A DNA stretch of 64,000 bases. It comes from Litomosoides sigmodontis. Its lineage: Eukaryota; Nematoda; Chromadorea; Rhabditida; Onchocercidae. Made by a program: the position numbers and the translations under genes. Numbering within the stretch: the first letter of the stretch is position 1; the number at the start of each line of letters is the position of its first letter. The notes below the pieces were generated by a model that saw only the letters and a list, made by a program, of their open reading frames with translations, ran no database searches and was not told the DNA's origin. The stretch is taken from NCBI GenBank assembly GCA_963070105.1, contig OY718804.1, positions 11,423,817 to 11,487,816 on the forward strand, in the 5' to 3' direction. Positions 42,186-62,600 of this stretch are shown here, in pieces.

Positions 42186-44657
42186 ATGATTGCAGAGATG
42201 GTTTGTTTCGGCAGTGTTTGTGTACGTAGTATTATTTCTTTTATCCGATGGTTACCGGTCATTTTTATCCTTGCACTGCTTTGTTGGGCATACTTTGCAT
42301 ACGTCGTACAGTTATGTTTCTGTAAGTTCCGGATTATTTCCGTACTAACTGAATTTTAGCTCCTAATGTTTGCTTTACCACCATTCTTCGACGGTGCTGT
42401 TCTGAGTAGAGGTCAGTTACCTCTATATTTGTCAAATTTGGAACGGAAATTTAGGTGAAGACGCAAAATACTTGCATTTCTTCAGCCTGAAATTGTAGAA
42501 TGCATATTGTCACATATATCATTATATTTCGATTTGTTCAGTGACGGTTGAACGCAGTTTCGAACGTGCGGTGTACTTGTTTGTCTTTCATTTATTGTTG
42601 TTTATGTTTCTGTGGTCATACTATGAAACGATTTTTCGACCTGTTGGCCGGCCACCCAAAATGGTGATATATTATTTTCTCAGTAATAGAGTCCTGCAAA
42701 TAGCAGATTTGGTGTCGCTTACATGAAATGACTCAAGAATAAATATAATTGTCCTTCTTATGATACATAGAAATTTGTGATTGCGTTTTTAACGCATTTT
42801 GTTTTGTAGTTCTACGTTGACTCGCAAACGCGGCAAGACCTCTGTAGTTTGGAGGAATCCGAATGCAGAGAAATACTAGAACGTTACGTAAGACAGCATC
42901 ACATTCCAGTGGACAACCGTAACAGTGATGGAAGTATGATTTTACTAGGCATTTTTTTAATTTCTTCCGATTTCGTTTACTGTAAACTGGTTTTTCTTTT
43001 TAGTAAAATGTTAACAACGAATGCAAAAGATGAGGTAAGGAATGACAACAATTTGCCTAGTTGTGTCGAGCTTGGGGATGCTTTTATATATTATGGTTTC
43101 AATAATTAATATCCAGAGCAATATTGTTAAGTGTAGTGGTGGTCTAGAACTTTATGGCTTTTATACCATTTCCTCAGGAAGATAAAATATTGCCAAATTT
43201 GTGAGAATTTTAAGGTTTGTCTATGTATTATGATGCAATGCTTCAGGTATTCGGTATTGTTATAAGTGTAGTTGTATCAAACCTGATAGATGCCATCATT
43301 GCTCTGTTTGCGGTCATTGTGTTTTGTAAGTTTCACTTTATATGTTCATTAACTTCAATTACTAAATCTGTTTAGATTTAATTCTGTATTCGAAAACTGA
43401 TGGTGATGATACTTTCAGGAAATTTGATCACCACTGCCCGTGGGTTAATACATGCATCAATTACTTCAATTACAAATTTTTCCTTCAATTTCTCTTTTAC
43501 GGCCTCATTTTATGCCTTTGGGGTGTATTAACAGATTTACAATATTTCATTGCATTCTGGAAAGTAAGCTTTTCTTCAAAATATCAAAATAATGCTGTGT
43601 GTAATTGTTGTTTGACAATAACATTATAAACGCTACATTATGAATAAATAGGAAATTTCCATTAAAATACACTAAGTTACTAATTGTAGAGCACACTATT
43701 TCACTGATTGCAGAACGCTTTGCAAATGAGTGTTGGTTTCGGCCGCTTTCACATCGTTTTTTTGTTTTTTGTGGCTGGAATGTTCGCTACTTCTATTACT
43801 TGTTTATTCGCTTACCACATTTATTTGACGGCTCGGAATCAGTCTACAATTGGTCAGTTATGAATTACACTTCTTCTAAGGCCAAGTACTTCCCATATAT
43901 TTGTATTACTTTCCATATTTTTGTGGTGTACTTGTATTGGTGATTGTTAATGTGTCACCGGAAGTACTTTGCAGAATCGTTTCGTCCCCCAGTATTTATT
44001 TATGGTATTGATAAAAATGGCTTTAATCTTGGGATGCGACGTAACTTCAGACAAGTCTTTGGTGATACATGCCTTTTCTGGTTCATGCCTATATTTTCAT
44101 CGTATGTGCTATTTACATACCTTTGTTTAGTAGGTTGAATCCTATAAAGTTTAGAATATTTTTATTTCTGACGACTTAGTCCGTATAGAGTTTTTACGAG
44201 CAGTGATATTAGTTAAACTTCAGTTGCGGTGATGGCATTCAATACTTGGTGGGTTCTAGGGAAAGACAACAAACGAACGGCCTGCATAGCACGGGTAAGG
44301 CTTATAACAAATAGTCATAGTGATACACAAGACAAATAGTTTCGAGTGAAATACATTTGTCGATTTTTTTTTCGTGCACTTTCGATAGTACTTTTTTCAC
44401 GATTATTCTCATCGAGTGAAAAGTTTTGCTCTGTTTAACACGGTAAGTTGCGCGTCCCATCTCGTCAACCTGTTAAGCCCTCTACCACTCAGTTCCTTTC
44501 ACTGTGCGGAAAAATATAGTTTGGAATTAAAACCAAGTTTATTTTAAGGCATGGAAGTGGCATAACTTTCCGCAAAAGAGGCTCTCGAGCAGAACAGAGA
44601 AGGCTTCTGCTTCTTGATTCAGACGATAATGACGATGATATAGTGCGTGAAATATAA
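42186..44657 (+). CDS. DHHC-type protein S-palmitoyltransferase (ZDHHC2/15/20 group)
   Basis: Eight firm exons: 42186-42321, 42542-42663, 42810-42933, 43247-43325, 43419-43563, 43714-43852, 43975-44101 and 44224-44294. The protein is a four-helix membrane enzyme that attaches palmitate to cysteines. Two N-terminal helices come first, then the cysteine-rich DHHC domain [18 protein letters not shown] and [20 protein letters not shown], with Cys of DHHC as the acyl acceptor. Two more helices follow, then the TTxE-like element STIESFRPP and [19 protein letters not shown]. These blocks match vertebrate ZDHHC20/2/15. The extreme C-terminus has two frame-consistent endings. One uses exons 44417-44442 and 44549-44617. 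The other uses 44424-44442 and 44549-44657, ending in an acidic SDDNDDD tail. Total is about 345-355 aa. The start could also be the ATG 12 bases later at 42198. Confidence 0.92.
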
Positions 44658-45275
44658 AAGCTCTTCGTAACGACGATTTTCATTTTTCATTTCATATCCC
44701 TTTGATCAGTTTTATACGAATTAGAATAATGTTCCATATTTTGTGCATAAGCCAACAAATATTACCTCTTGCTTTTTTTTCGGGTAATGTTATGGTGCTT
44801 CGCTTTAGTTGTGTTACTGAAACTTCTTCAAGAGTGTTAGGAAGAGCACTTTACATGAATTTGTATAAATACCTCTTAGTCTGAATTATTTCACCATTAA
44901 TACGTTGCAAGGTAAATGTGATTTAATTAAGTTACGAATTCTGACTTGTGACATTCTAAGTCGATTCTTTTGCGTGCATGTTTGTATCAAATTCTTGCTT
45001 CACTACATTGACCTAAGCATTAAACTTCGTGAAATTTTAACTTATCTGCCCACTACACTGATCACTGACAAGGGCAACACAAATACGAAACTTACCTTTT
45101 CGATAGTCACTTTTCTACTGCTCAACAATGCTAGCAAATTATATCTGTTTTCCTTGAATTATTTGGCTTCTTTATGTCGCTTGTAATATATTTTTTGTCA
45201 TATACTTTATTTGTTATTATTTTTATATAGGCAATTCTTAGTCAATAAAGAGATTAAACCATCTTTCCTTACTGC
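44658..45275. other. Convergent 3' spacer between palmitoyltransferase and EXOSC9
   Basis: AT-rich sequence with poly(A) signals on both strands (45244-45249 plus; 45207-45212 minus). The two 3' UTRs probably overlap. No other gene was seen. Confidence 0.55.
45207..45212 (-). terminator. Probable poly(A) signal of EXOSC9
   Basis: AATAAA on the minus strand, 64 bases past the EXOSC9 stop codon. Confidence 0.55.
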
Positions 45276-47731
45276 TCAGCCTCGTAGCCCATATTCTTCT
45301 TCAATACCTTGTAAAAGCTCGTCTACTTCTTCCAGATCCGGTGGATTTTTCTAAAAAGAACACCTATTAATACTGTCATAAAATTGTTCATGCATTTCAC
45401 AAAACGATGTTTTTATAATTAGTTAATAAGAGGTTCGCTACTTTATGGGCCACCAGTACTTTTGCGAGCGGCCGCTGCACTATGCGGAACTTAACGGGAG
45501 CACTGTAAGAGAACAATTATTTAAATATCAAGCTGAAAAAAGAGCTAGCTTTGAAAAAATAAAGAAGAATTAATTATAAACGCAGCGAAGAGATACTCAA
45601 AACCTTACATGTTCTTGTCCTTTTCCTTTTGATTCATCCAGGGAGGTAATACTTTGGACTTGTTCCATAAGTTTAACATCCTCGTCGTTTATTTGTCTTA
45701 CCACTTCACTGTTACTATCAATAGGTGGCTGGTTGTCCTGAAACTGGTAAATAGTTATGCATTCTAAAAACGTTCCGCTTTTAATTAACTGACGCATCGC
45801 ACTTACGCTAACTGTGATGATCTGTTTTATGCCGGGAATGCTTTCTAATGCATCAGTTTTTACTGCAGGAGCAATAAGTTCATTGGGCTCACACTGATGC
45901 GACGTAAGCACATTTAACTTTATAAGTTCGCTAAATCCATTTATTTGCTGTCGATTCGATCTAAAAAGTTCCCAATAACTTTAGAAGATAAATGAGAAAG
46001 TGAGGACAAATCAAGAACACTACAGAAGAAACTGGATGCGGAAGAAACCGTTTCAAATTGTCATCTGCGATAACCGAATTTATGAGCTCTGATACATCTA
46101 CAGCTCTTTGTATCGCTCGATCAACACAGTGCACAATCTATAACTTATAAACTTATTTAAACTTTTATTCTTCAAGTGCGATCCTCATTAATTAATATGA
46201 CTATTTTGAAACAAGTATCAAGTATATCAGCTAACGAACGACATTGCCATACCAATTGTTCATTGAGCAAGAAATTCCCTGATTGGTGTAATGCACAAAT
46301 TTCATGCCTTTTATTCGTAGCTACAATAAGTGACCCTCGTAGACATTGCTCCTCTTTCTCAGTCGGATCAATTATGTCTTGACTGAAATGGATCAATGAT
46401 AGGAGTAGCAGAAAATAAGGGAAATGAGGGGATGAAAAAATAGCGAACTTACCCATCCGAAGTGATCCCAAATGTTACACAAATTGGCATATGGTAGATA
46501 TTGAGTGATATCGGTATTTTCTCATCATTGCCATGCTGAAAATAATAAGATAGCCTGCTCCTTTATTTCTGCCTCATATCACAGGGAAAATTGATGACAC
46601 TGGTGATTTCCCAACCTGTATGACGAAATAGGATTTCCTAGCGAAACCTGACTTAATAAGATGTGAGGAAATCCCAACTCATGTATAGTGAAAAAAGAAA
46701 TGCTTACAATAATAATGGAATCTGGAAGCACAGATACGTCGGGTCTTCTAAAATGAGCAAGAGCGGTTAAGGATGCAATGCATGCACAGTCCACTAACGA
46801 TCCATCTGAAGCCAATACATGAACATCAATGCGTATCTGCCAGACCTAGAAATGAAAAATGGAAGAACTGAAAATGAAGAAATGGACGTTATAAAAAGAT
46901 TATCAATTGCTTTGCAAAAATCTGGGCTCGCAATTTCTGTCTGTTGAAAGTGCGTTGAATAGCTAAACACCTGTTTAAATGCCCTTAGGCACAGCGATTC
47001 AAGATCAACAACACCACAGTTACGGTATAACAATTCAAGGATTCGCATTAGTTCAAGACCTTTCGAACCAAGGCGACCATCTTCATAGTCAGGAGAAGCC
47101 ATTGGTGACATATTCACTTGCACATCAACCATACCCATATTCCCTCTAGTTGTTGAAGGTTCCATAAGTACGCAGCTCACTTGCGCCGAAACTCTGGAAA
47201 GTGAAGCTATAGCTAAAATTTGTTAGAAAATTCTGCGTTTTTCGAGATTTTCCTTTTTTTTTAGTCCTAAATTCTCTCTAGCAAGAAAATTATCATCTCC
47301 TGTACGATCAGATGAAAGAACTTACTTCGTCTCCCCGAGCATAACAAGACAGCTACCAAGCTCAGAACCAACGATAACTTTCACTTCTCGAAACTCATCA
47401 CATTTGCGTCCATCGAGCCGCTGTAACCACAGTTAGATTCAGAACTTCGTGCCCATATTAAAAGAAGCTTCTCTTTAAATCATATAACACTTCCATAATG
47501 TTGCGTTCTTATACTAACCCTTTTATGTAATACACTCACTCACACTAGTGTTACACATCAGCGGACTGAAACACATCACGTCCTTGCAATCCCTAGGTCA
47601 ACTAAAAGAAACGCTGATCTCTAATAATAATTACCAGATCATTGTTAAAAATCAAAAATACTTGCCACATTGTGCTTAAAAGAATCAAAGAAGAACGCCC
47701 GCTCACAATTTGAAAGCGGTTCAACTCTCAT
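45276..47731 (-). CDS. exos-9: Exosome core subunit EXOSC9/RRP45 (RNase PH fold), complete
   Basis: Eleven exons, 47669-47731, 47326-47420, 46971-47193, 46708-46845, 46453-46535, 46202-46382, 46049-46137, 45807-45960, 45604-45743, 45442-45502 and 45276-45350, give 433 aa (human protein 439). It begins MRVEPLSNCERAFF, matching the human start, followed by RLDGRK, the RNase PH core (QVSCVLMEPSTTRGNMG; CGVVDLESLCL; WQIRIDVHVLASDGSLVD) and HFRRPDVSV. The second subdomain has HMPICVTFGI and LIVATNKRHEICALHQSG. The C-terminal third is a low-complexity acidic tail ending in EEEYGLRG. EXOSC9 is a non-catalytic ring subunit of the 3'-5' RNA exosome in nucleus and cytoplasm. It lies 426 bases downstream of the prefoldin-5 gene on the same strand. 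Confidence 0.93.
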
Positions 47732-48157
47732 CCAAAATGTACGAACCCTATTGGGTAATATACCTGAAATTTTCATTTTTACTTTTTTTGCACCAATAGC
47801 AAATAATCCTGAGATCGTAACATCACACTCATCTCCACACAGCTGACAGCACAGCGTCAACTTCATGTCTAGAACTAAACTTTCTTTTTTCTGTGGACAA
47901 AAAGATACTTCGATATAACGCACTTGGAGCAACCAACATACGGTAAGGACATCAGATAACTTCCATGACATCATAACTTTTATCGAATGATCGTAAAATA
48001 ACATAAAAAAGACAGAGCCAATGAACTAAAAAAAATTGCATTTTAAATGTTTACGAAGAGAAAAGAACTGCTGATACCATTTGCATCAATGACTAAATTT
48101 TAATAAATTTGCTGGCGCCACTATGTACAAAAATGGCATAAAATCAAGAGATCACTT
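47732..48157. other. Short spacer between prefoldin-5 and EXOSC9
   Basis: About 430 bases between two genes on the same strand. No gene is seen. It holds the prefoldin-5 3' end and either the EXOSC9 promoter or, if the two are co-transcribed, an operon spacer. Confidence 0.5.
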
Positions 48158-49333
48158 CTACTTTTTAATATTCATATTATTCATTTGAACTTGAGAGCAA
48201 TACACATTTATCTTCTTCTGCAAGTTGTCAACAATAGCATTTCTAGCTCGATATTTCTCGGGTAGCACTCCTTCTATCACTTCCATCTAAATTAAAATTT
48301 AAAAGAATTCTTTTGAATACTTAAAAACAGTATCTTTTGAATACTTATTAGCACTTTAGTTAGTCACATTTTTAAAAAGAAAAAAAACAGAAATGATAAT
48401 CTTATACTGTGCTTATATAGAAAAATCAAATTCCGCGCAATCGTACTTACGAATGCAAGACGCATCTTCTCCACACCGTTGTGCGTTTTGTCATATATGA
48501 GTTGGAAGCTATTTATTTTACTGTACTTTCATAACGCACCAAGAAAACGAAATTCGTCCAGCAAAAACTTACCTGCTTCTTTAAGAAAGCTTGCTTTCGC
48601 CTAAAGTAATCCACCGCTTTTTCTGTGCTCATTTCCACAAAATATCCTGTACCGATTTCAATCAAATGATTCTTTGGATCAGCTATTTTTGCGGGAATAT
48701 ACATCTGAAAATTTCAAGGCCCTTGAGCATTTGCAATAGAGCGGGAGGAAATAACACATAAAGGAGTACCTGGGTAGAGTGCCTCCTTTCTCTCGCTGCC
48801 TGAAAAATACCAGACGGCAATGAATGAAATTATGAAAACGAGGAAAGAGAAACTTGCCGACTCTGTCAACGGCACCAAAATTTCGCCATCACTAGGAACT
48901 TTCGCTGCATTCACAACTGATTCTTCACTTGCAATAAATTTCGATTCGAAAATCTTTAGCTCCTAAAATGAGCTGCTAAAAACCTAAAAAAACCCTGCCA
49001 AATGGAAACGATTTCTTTAAACAGCCTTAGAGAAAAGTAACAGCCCATACAAAACAAATTTTTAAGATGTTAAGTGCTTTAGAAAAGCGCCCTTTGTCCT
49101 CACTGCTTTGAAACAACAAAAATTTTTTTCTTTTTGAAATGTTATCGAAAAGTCATCTACTCAAAGCACTGCTAAGTCGGAAAACCAAATAGAATATCAA
49201 AAAATTCAACCTTTAAGGATTCGGTCAGAAAAGTAATTTCCTGATCAATTTGTCGTTGAAAATAAGTAAGCTGGTCAACACCTAAATCAGCAATTGGGAT
49301 AGCTTGCTTCTCGTTGGATACTTCCACTGCCAT
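48158..49333 (-). CDS. pfd-5: Prefoldin subunit 5 (alpha-class), complete
   Basis: Four exons, 49211-49333, 48858-48962, 48573-48704 and 48158-48286, encode 162 aa (human PFDN5 has 154). Prefoldin is a hexameric cytosolic chaperone that hands unfolded actin and tubulin to CCT. The N-terminal coiled-coil helix (LGVDQLTYFQRQIDQE) leads into the beta-hairpin core with EILVPLTESMYIPAKI and the family signature VGTGY-like IEIGTGYFVEMSTEKAVDYF. The C-terminal helix continues RRKQAFLKKQMEVIEG to the end. Intron 2 begins with GC instead of GT (TCG|GCAAGT). An open segment inside the last intron, 48434-48535, could be spliced in phase, but it would interrupt the conserved KKQ-ME helix, so it was left out. 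The 5' end faces WDR7 across about 660 bases. Confidence 0.93.
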
Positions 49334-49991
49334 GTGCATATAGCAATCTGCCTTTGTTTAAATTCTCTGGAGAAAAAAATGAAATGAGTTTAAATCGAAT
49401 TTGTAAAATAAAAATTGCTGAAAGCAGTTGCATGTTAACGAATCCGAATTATTCCTAGTTACTGATACAATTTTCAAATAACCATTTTATCAAGTCTACG
49501 TTCAAATTACAGGTTCTTTAAAAACCTGCCTACTGGTCAGAAAAATGTTTCACACCCTAAGTACTTCCTATAGCTGCTTCGCATTTTTCCCAATCTTCAA
49601 ACTTGTAGCCTCTTTTAGTCGCATAATACTTCTCTTCCTAAGTCACCCATATTTTAACTTCTGGAGCTTCTCATCCACGCCTTTGGAAATAGCTTCAACG
49701 TATCCTCGATGCGAACGTGTCGCATAACTGATATATGCAACAGACCGTGCTATTTAAAGTGTTACTGGGAACGTTGTTGATAATAGTAAATCAACTCTAA
49801 CTGCTACCATGCGTGCTACACATATATGTTGACGTTAACGTATTTTTGTAGTATTGTGCCTGATGTGTTTGCGATATAACTTCGAATAGTTCGTAGTATC
49901 TTATAGTGCATGTTACTTCTTAGTTTTCACTTTCTTTTACTTTCATTTAAGTGTAAATTTAAAAAAAGTAAATAGCTCCTATTTTAGAACT
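49334..49991. promoter_or_regulatory. Probable bidirectional promoter between prefoldin-5 and WDR7
   Basis: The 658 bases separate two outward-reading start codons and contain no recognised coding sequence. The promoters and 5' leaders of both genes should lie here. No specific element was identified. Confidence 0.45.
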
Positions 49992-58008
<8,017 letters not shown>

Positions 58009-59623
58009 AAATAATCTTTTAGAAACATTTTTTAATTTAAATGTGGATTTCATTTCCACTTGAGATTGGTGTCTTGAAATTCAAGTTTTTCTGTGCAACT
58101 GTTCGTGTCTTCCCAAAACCTGATTTCCCATGTTTGCTACCTGAAGTGGGAAAGTGGTCAATTCCATTGCTTTATTGCTTTCATTGTACATTACTAGGAT
58201 ACATTTCTTGTTCATCCTCACCCACTTTAATATACTTTTGTAGATAAATAGTTTTTTCTATATATTAACTTTCTAGGAAATGTAAACACTCTCCGTTATT
58301 TGAATCATTATTGCCAGTTTAGTGAGCATGTAGTAATCGTAGAATGATCATGTAGCACGCTCAAACTTGAGATAAACGTGGTCAATATTGCATAAAGGTC
58401 GTGGGTGATACTTTTTCAGTTTTGAATGTCTGAAATGATCACTAGACGATACAATGATGAATATGTACCAACTATTTACTGCACTTCGCGTTTGTACATC
58501 TTACAGTGTAGTACATTTTTATTCTTGCAAGAAATTGTTAAAACCAATAAGACAGGGAGGACCTCGAAATGAAAAGGAAAGAATGCTTGTGGCAGGCCAT
58601 TGATTCAAAAGGCCGTGATGAAACGGATCTGAATCCAACTATATTGAAATGAGGTCAGAGTATGATTAACAATGCTGCAAATAATTGAGAAGTTACAGTC
58701 ACATTGGTGTTAGAACGACACAATTTACTCAATGAAATGTGAGGAAGAATAGCGAAGTGTTTGCCTTTCTGTTCCAGTGAACAACTACGAAGCATGTCCC
58801 TTGTTTTAAAGAGCCGCTGGGCCATCCTTTCTTGAACACTGATGCGTAAAATAAGTTTTACATCGCCAATCTGTTAAGAAAAGTTTGCTCTAGCCAATGT
58901 ATCGCCTTGCGGAACGACGAAACTATGTACTCATTGTGCTTCGACGTTACTTTGTCTTGCCACATACAACCAGCATTTTTCTCCCTTTTACTGCTTCCAC
59001 AATGGGATCAATAATTTATTAATGACGACCATGAGCAAAGGCATTTCTAAATGAGCAAAGGTAGTTCTAAAATTAAGAACAATCATCACATGTCTAGAAC
59101 AAGCAACGATCAACTCGGAATAGTTTCAAATGGATACGGCAAGTAGAAAACAGAAGCACCTTCGAAATTTCTCTTAAAAGCAAAAAAAACACTATAACCG
59201 CCCTGATCGAATTTTTTAAATATTTAAACTTGACCAGAATTTGACATCATTAGTATTCCCATTATAATAACGGAATAGCTTCTGAAATTCTATTTATGTG
59301 ATTTATGCATTAAGAAAACAGAAGCTAATGTATAATTTATTCATGTGCACGTTGAAATTACATTCAGTCCCAAGTCGTAATCATAGATGGGGATAAAGGG
59401 ATTGCTAAACAAACCAAACCAAAAATAAGTCACAACTTTTAACAACATATCACAATATCAAATTTTTCAAATTTAAGCAAGTAATTGTGACAACATGTTA
59501 ATGATGAAACAATTAATTTATTTCCCTTGCAGAGATAAAATTAGCAAAACCTAGTGAATGCTTCCAGCAGAGTATCACTGAATACGTGGGCAAATTGGTA
59601 TGCAATAAATCAATGCTTTCCAA
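58009..59623. other. Convergent 1.6-kb spacer between WDR7 and SEL-2
   Basis: AT-rich sequence between two facing 3' ends. A minus-strand AATAAA at 59517-59522 probably serves the BEACH gene. No other feature was recognised. Confidence 0.55.
59517..59522 (-). terminator. Probable poly(A) signal of SEL-2/neurobeachin gene
   Basis: AATAAA on the minus strand about 100 bases past the stop codon at 59624-59626. Confidence 0.55.
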
Positions 59624-62600
59624 TTACCGTATTGAATAACGGTGACGATATTCATAGTGCCATTTGTTGAAGTCAATATTGAAAACAATAACAGCGCCGG
59701 AGTCAAGTCCTGCCAATACAAACCGTTGATTGGAGGAGAGAGCTATACTTCGAACTGCGCTATCTGTTTGCTAAAATTGAAATTTCACATTATAAAAGAA
59801 AAAATCATAACAGTGGGTTTTATCCCAAATGAATATGCTAGATAGTATGACTGGATTTTGATAGCTTGCAGACGATGGTTAACCTGGAATGTATACAGCA
59901 GCTGCATAGGGAAAAGTCGTAAAACCGCAACACGGCCATCTTTCGTCCCAACGACAACGTATTCTCCATCACGCGATAATGTTCCACATAAAATCCTTTC
60001 AGGAACTCTACAAAGAAATTTGCGCAGTAATGCTGAATAAAGTTACTTTGTAATCTTCACCAATTTCGTTCTAAATTTATCGCTTAATTCACATCACTTA
60101 CACTGTACTGCACTAACATATTGACAAATATCCTGCACTCTTATGATATTGCTCTTGAAATCATAAAATATCATTGCTTACTGCCTGTAACAATTTTTTT
60201 CTTCATTTGGATAGACAAAAATGCATAGGAAACACCTTAAACAACTTAATTCTCGTCCATTCGTAGTAAAGGTAACTAAATTGTCACGTCCATATAGTAC
60301 CAATAGTATGCATTCTCGTGACACCAATAACAAATTCACTTCTTTGTCAGGGAAGCTATGGGAGTTTTGGGATTGCAGTTGTCTTAATAAATCACCCATC
60401 GTAGTATGTATGAGAACGGTTCCATCTGTAAATATTCATATTACTCATAATCACATCTTTCTGTCATTTTATTCTTTAGTACAGCGTAATATATTACGAA
60501 CGTGTAAGAGTTGACAAAGATGTCAAAACCTATGGTTCACCTTGGGATGCAGAAATGACAACACCATGTTCAGCTGATATACAAATCATGGTAACGATAG
60601 TTTCATGACCAGTCAATATTGCACGAGGAGCTGCTGCTTCTCCTAAATGAATCAGTCATCGGTTAAAATTAAGATCCAGAAGCAAATATCACAGAGAACC
60701 GATGATACAAACATATTACTGCCGAAATGTATTGCGAAAACAGAAAGAATAACAATAATGCAAAACACTTTTCTTCCGGTTCTACTTTTCATTCTTAAAT
60801 TACACTTTTGATTCTACGGCTTCATATTCAAGTGGGCAAAATAACTATCTTCGTACAGTAGCAATATCGCTAAGCACCTGTATGGCTTTGTTGATCTGGA
60901 TTGTTTCTTTGTTGATCTGTATTGTTATAACAAAATCAACTTAATTCAGTTTTATTAAAAACTCTATAAAAACACAGAAACACTCACCTACAAGGTTGTA
61001 CTCTCCAGCAATCGATTGTGTTTGCGCATTCCAGTGCCACAGTACCACTGTACAATCCAAACTGCCGGAAGCAATGTAGCAATCAGCAAAGAGGTTAGAT
61101 TCAGAACGTGCTAAACATGTAACCACGTCGCAGTGTCCATAAATTACTTGTCTCACTTTTGCTAGAACGAAAATGATGATGTACGATTATGCAATATTTC
61201 ACATTTGAATAATGAAGGGAGAAGAAGCTAGATCTCATGTTCTAAAAATGTGGATGAAACAAAATATGCTAGTGTAACATACCGTTGTCAGTATCAATAA
61301 CCCGGAAGCTGTAGTCTGGATAACCGCATGCTATTATTGAACGACTATCAACAGTTGTTACAAAATTGTTCCAACGAATGTTCAGGCGCTGATCGAATGG
61401 TTCACCCAGGTGTCGACGAGGCAATGGTTGGGATGGATTACCTGTAATAACAACTTCAACTGCTTTTCATCAAAGTATATATTAACACATAACGGCAGTT
61501 ATGCGTATCACTGTACGGTGGCTAAAATAGCACTTTAGTATGTCCAACTTAAAAAATGATAACAGCTTAGTAGGCTAGTAAAAGTTGCAATGATCCGACC
61601 ACCAAGAAAAGCCTACTGGCAACTAGAATGCAAAATTATTATTGTAAACCATTTTGAAGGAATAGATGAATGACTATGTGCGCAATGCGTTAGCATGCTT
61701 CTATTGTGCTGCGTGACTGAACAGCGCTAGTGATTTTCACAACAAGCAATATTTAGAATCTGAAACACTGACCTGCAGCCAAAAGTGGATCAACTGTTAA
61801 CGGGAGATTTGCAATGGCATTACCAATCGAATCCATGTTATGGTCGTTATTCTGATTGCTAATGGAATTAGAAATTGACGGAGCTGATGGCCCTTCAGAA
61901 AAGTAGTTTAGTTAACAAATTTTTAAATGGATCGGTTTCTACAATTCCAAATTGCACTTTATTGATTTTGCTGATGATTAGTGAAATACAGCGTATCTAT
62001 TAAGTTCAGTTTTACAAATTGGAAAATTTGATGATACAATCTCTGCATGTTACTTTCCGTATACCGTTAGAATGAAAAATTTTATAGAATCACCAACCTG
62101 TGTAATTTGCGTTCCAACGATTCAGTGCGAAAATCAAATTATTTGTTACCGAAACAACAGTAGGATTTGACAATTGCGCAAATGTGTTTGCACTAATGTG
62201 AACCACTGAACTATTCGAAATAAACTTCATCAACATGCACAAATCATCCCGGCAGGACTGGAACATCATCGGACTCTGAAATGAGTTGACAACGTCAAAA
62301 ACACCGATAAAAAACTGTCAGTTCATCATGATCATAGCAAGAAGAGCCAATTTACAATAGTCATGATGGAATGACGAGGTGGATGAGGTTCCGTCATCAA
62401 CTGAGCGGGAGTTTGCCCAAAAGATATCATCTGCTGTTCAAGACCTTCACGCATCGCCGCATTATCAACCGAATTTAAATCCAGTGTTCCTTCATACGTC
62501 AAGTAATAGAAGACATTTGTAGCACGAACCTGCAAATCTCATTAATATCCTTCAATTAAATATCAAATCTCATTAACCTCATTAATATCCATTAATATCC

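Noticed and set aside
42950..43034. Small exon in the palmitoyltransferase gene between 42.9 and 43.2 kb
   Set aside because: It would introduce a stop; joining 42933 directly to 43247 gives DGS-IRYCYKC in frame as in ZDHHC20.
48434..48535. In-phase extra exon in the prefoldin-5 gene
   Set aside because: Inclusion would interrupt the conserved C-terminal helix; skipping it gives the normal family sequence and length.
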